Made by a program: the position numbers and the translations under genes. The notes beneath the pieces were generated by a model. The model was not told the origin of the DNA and searched no databases. It was given only the letters and a program-made list of their open reading frames with translations. Shown here one piece after another: positions 47,665-47,787 of a stretch of 47,787 nt of DNA. Position 1 is the first letter of the stretch. The number at the start of each line of letters is the position of its first letter. The stretch spans positions 1-47,787 of the forward strand of contig CAKKPP010000014.1 in NCBI GenBank assembly GCA_919901745.1, in the 5' to 3' direction. This DNA comes from Chloroflexota bacterium (lineage in GTDB: Bacteria; Chloroflexota; Limnocylindria; Limnocylindrales; CSP1-4).

Positions 47665-47787
47665 GAACACCGACCCCGGCACCTGCGCCGGGGCCGACCA
47701 CCCGCGCCGGGACCCGTGCCGGGGCCGGGGCCCGAAGCCGGAGCCGGCTGAGAACACCGACCCCGGCACCTGCGCCGGGGCCGACCA
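47646..47787. repeat. 55-bp direct repeat, period 87 bp, ending at window edge
   Basis: The 55 bases 47646-47700, which include the last codons and stop of the urate oxidase gene, recur exactly at 47733-47787. The second copy ends at the last base of the window. The preceding bases differ (T at 47645, C at 47732), so the match is exactly 55 bp. Confidence 0.95.
47674..47693 (+). terminator. Hairpin after the urate oxidase gene
   Basis: CCCCGGC (47674-47680) pairs with GCCGGGG (47687-47693) around a 6-base loop, starting 10 bases after the stop. It occurs again in the second repeat copy (47761-47780). No T-run follows. Confidence 0.5.

Overview
This is about 47.8 kb of very GC-rich bacterial DNA. 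Most genes have strongly G/C-biased third codon positions, GTG and TTG starts are frequent, and genes often overlap by 4 bp (ATGA, GTGA, TTGA). The content suggests an aerobic, free-living, monoderm-like soil or freshwater heterotroph: molybdenum hydroxylase, urate oxidase, cupredoxins, a DUF4331 protein, an MpaB/DUF2236 protein, and several secreted proteins with single anchors and Pro/Ser/Thr linkers. A Chloroflexota lineage of the Limnocylindria type, or a deep actinobacterial relative, would fit. No rRNA or universal marker is present, so this is inference only.

Layout. 1-3340: a tandem repeat at the window edge, a TPR protein, a sugar-type ABC ATPase with an overlapping Nudix hydrolase, a small orphan protein and tRNA-His. 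3573-5676: a molybdate module (MerR-HTH/Mop regulator, ModA, ModB) with no ModC. 5859-14857: a secreted CAP-domain protein, a MacB-type ATPase and permease, BioY, a DUF2236 protein, a secreted M1 peptidase and, divergently, a GlcD-like FAD oxidase. 14858-18781: an island of lower GC with two small secreted proteins of unknown function, an IS1380-type insertion sequence, a membrane protein and a likely gene remnant. 18782-28378: an envelope locus with a NarL-type two-component pair, two cupredoxin proteins, a DUF916/WxL-partner-like protein, a SurA-like chaperone, a DUF4331 protein and a TPR protein. 28502-36057: a SorC/DeoR-type regulator behind a promoter overlapped by a perfect 27-bp palindrome, then an FGGY kinase, an Opp/Dpp-type binding protein, two permeases and a DadA/PuuB-like FAD oxidoreductase. 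36171-47664: a purine catabolic region with guanine deaminase, the three subunits of a xanthine dehydrogenase-type molybdoenzyme, OHCU decarboxylase and urate oxidase, interspersed with a D-aminoacylase-like amidohydrolase, a degenerate GGDEF protein, an HTH protein with a possible PD-(D/E)XK domain and small membrane proteins.

How the parts may work together. The right third can take guanine to xanthine, urate and then allantoin; only 5-hydroxyisourate hydrolase is missing, and the window stops just after the urate oxidase. The molybdate uptake genes at the left could serve the molybdenum cofactor of the xanthine dehydrogenase. The 18.8-28.4 kb locus is the best candidate for an undescribed system: a signal-transduction pair next to a set of exported copper-site and adhesion-like proteins with their own exported chaperone.

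Several genes have a -10-like hexamer only 7-8 bp before the start codon (3610, 13421, 13466, 36424, 37853), which suggests leaderless transcripts. The window ends exactly at the end of the second copy of a 55-bp direct repeat, so the right edge may be an assembly break.
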